NCBI GenBank assembly: GCA_937889855.1
Contig: CALBYK010000068.1
Coordinates: 1 to 5,511, forward strand
Direction: 5' to 3'
DNA: 5,511 bases
Source: an uncultured Prevotella sp.
GTDB taxonomy: Bacteria; Bacteroidota; Bacteroidia; Bacteroidales; Bacteroidaceae
The translations under genes were made by a program, and so were the position numbers. Below, in pieces: positions 4,837 to 5,511 of this stretch. The number at the start of each line of letters is the position of its first letter. Within the stretch, counting starts at the first letter, position 1. A model generated the notes under the pieces. That model saw only the letters and a program-made list of their open reading frames with translations, did no database searches and was not told where the DNA came from.

Positions 4837-5511
4837 ATGTCACAGGAAAGAGTTAATTTCGGAAGCAAACTGGGCATGGTGCTCGCCACAGCCGGCTCAG
4901 CGGTAGGATTGGGTAACGTGTGGCGATTCCCTTACATGACCGGGCAGAACGGCGGAGCCGCCTTCATCTTTATATACATTGCATGCGTCATCGTGCTCGG
5001 AATTCCGTGCATGATGAACGAGTTCATCATCGGGCGCCACGGCGCGGCCAACACGGGGCGTGCCTACGGCAAGATGGGAGCACACAAGACATGGCGCCTC
5101 GTGGGCTGCATGAGCGTGCTGACTGGATTCCTCATCACCGGCTACTATGCCGTGGTATCGGGTTGGTGCCTGCAGTACATATTCTCGTCAGCGTTCGGTG
5201 AGCTCAGCGGCGACACGGCATACATATCAGGATATTTCAAAGAATTCTCATCGTCGCCATTCAGGCCCATTTTCTGGACCGTCGCCATTCTCGCGCTCAC
5301 CCACTTTGTCATAATCCACGGCGTACGCAGCGGCATAGAGCGGGCCTCAAAGATAATGATGCCGCTGCTGTTCATCCTGCTGCTCATTGTCGTGGCAGGC
5401 TCGTGCATGCTGCCGGGAGCCGGCAAGGGAATAGAGTTTCTGTTCCGTCCCGACTTCTCGCAGCTCAACTCAGGCACGTTTCTCGCCGCAATGGGGCAGT
5501 CGTTCTACTCG
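4837..5511 (+). CDS. Neurotransmitter:sodium symporter (NSS) family transporter, N-terminal half
   Basis: An open reading frame of 225 codons that runs off the right edge without a stop; full-length bacterial members have roughly 450-510 residues. It is a LeuT-fold, Na+-coupled importer of amino acids or related small molecules in the inner membrane. TM1 carries the family signature GSAVGLGNVWRFPY (20-33), with Ala22 and Asn27 at the Na+ site and Arg30 at the extracellular gate by LeuT alignment from memory. NGGAAF (38-43) leads into TM2, which ends PCMMNEFIIGR with Glu62. TM3 includes GYYAVVSGW (102-110), whose second Tyr corresponds to substrate-binding Tyr108 of LeuT. TM4 and TM5 follow at about 144-161 and 173-191. 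AMGQSFYS (218-225) is the start of TM6, where the window ends. The start ATG follows an A-rich leader with no Shine-Dalgarno. It is divergent from the VanZ-like gene. Substrate (tryptophan, tyrosine, branched-chain or other) cannot be assigned. Confidence 0.94.
   Translation, partial: MSQERVNFGSKLGMVLATAGSAVGLGNVWRFPYMTGQNGGAAFIFIYIACVIVLGIPCMMNEFIIGRHGAANTGRAYGKMGAHKTWRLVGCMSVLTGFLITGYYAVVSGWCLQYIFSSAFGELSGDTAYISGYFKEFSSSPFRPIFWTVAILALTHFVIIHGVRSGIERASKIMMPLLFILLLIVVAGSCMLPGAGKGIEFLFRPDFSQLNSGTFLAAMGQSFYS

Overview
The window looks like an ordinary chromosomal segment from a member of the Bacteroidales (Bacteroidota), possibly Prevotellaceae or Muribaculaceae. The evidence is threefold. Several upstream regions carry the Bacteroidota sigma-factor pattern (-33 TTTG, about 20 bp, -7 TAnnTTTG). 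Translation starts sit in A-rich leaders without Shine-Dalgarno sequences, with one exception. The xerC-type recombinase is followed by a ribosome hibernation factor gene, a pairing I recall from Bacteroides genomes. The family-level placement is a guess.

Layout: bases 1-3221 are a minus-strand block. Read in transcription order (right to left) it holds a secreted sialate O-acetylesterase-like SGNH hydrolase (3221-1803), a zinc-ribbon NUDIX hydrolase (1750-1199), a XerC/XerD-type tyrosine recombinase (1070-183) and the start of a ribosome hibernation promoting factor gene (95-1, cut by the window edge). The esterase and NUDIX gene are 52 bp apart and may be cotranscribed. xerC has its own good promoter at 1096-1127 and probably also drives hpf. 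From a compact divergent promoter region (3222-3298), a second secreted esterase of the alpha/beta hydrolase fold runs rightward (3299-4120). It converges on a minus-strand VanZ-like membrane protein gene (4700-4278); the 157-bp gap between them holds a strong intrinsic terminator for the VanZ-like gene. A second divergent AT-rich region (4701-4836) separates that gene from a plus-strand neurotransmitter:sodium symporter gene (4837 to the window end, truncated in TM6).

Functionally the segment mixes housekeeping genes (chromosome dimer resolution, ribosome hibernation, nucleotide-derivative hydrolysis, Na+-coupled uptake) with two exported carbohydrate-type esterases that probably remove acetyl groups from glycans. 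No susC/susD pair, glycoside hydrolase, mobile element, CRISPR array, tRNA or rRNA is visible.

I found no evidence of a previously undescribed multi-gene system. The points most worth checking are regulatory: the unusually strong Shine-Dalgarno sequence of hpf, the interlocked divergent promoters of the two esterase genes built around a shared TTTGCAAA palindrome, and the mirrored -7 elements between the VanZ-like and symporter genes.
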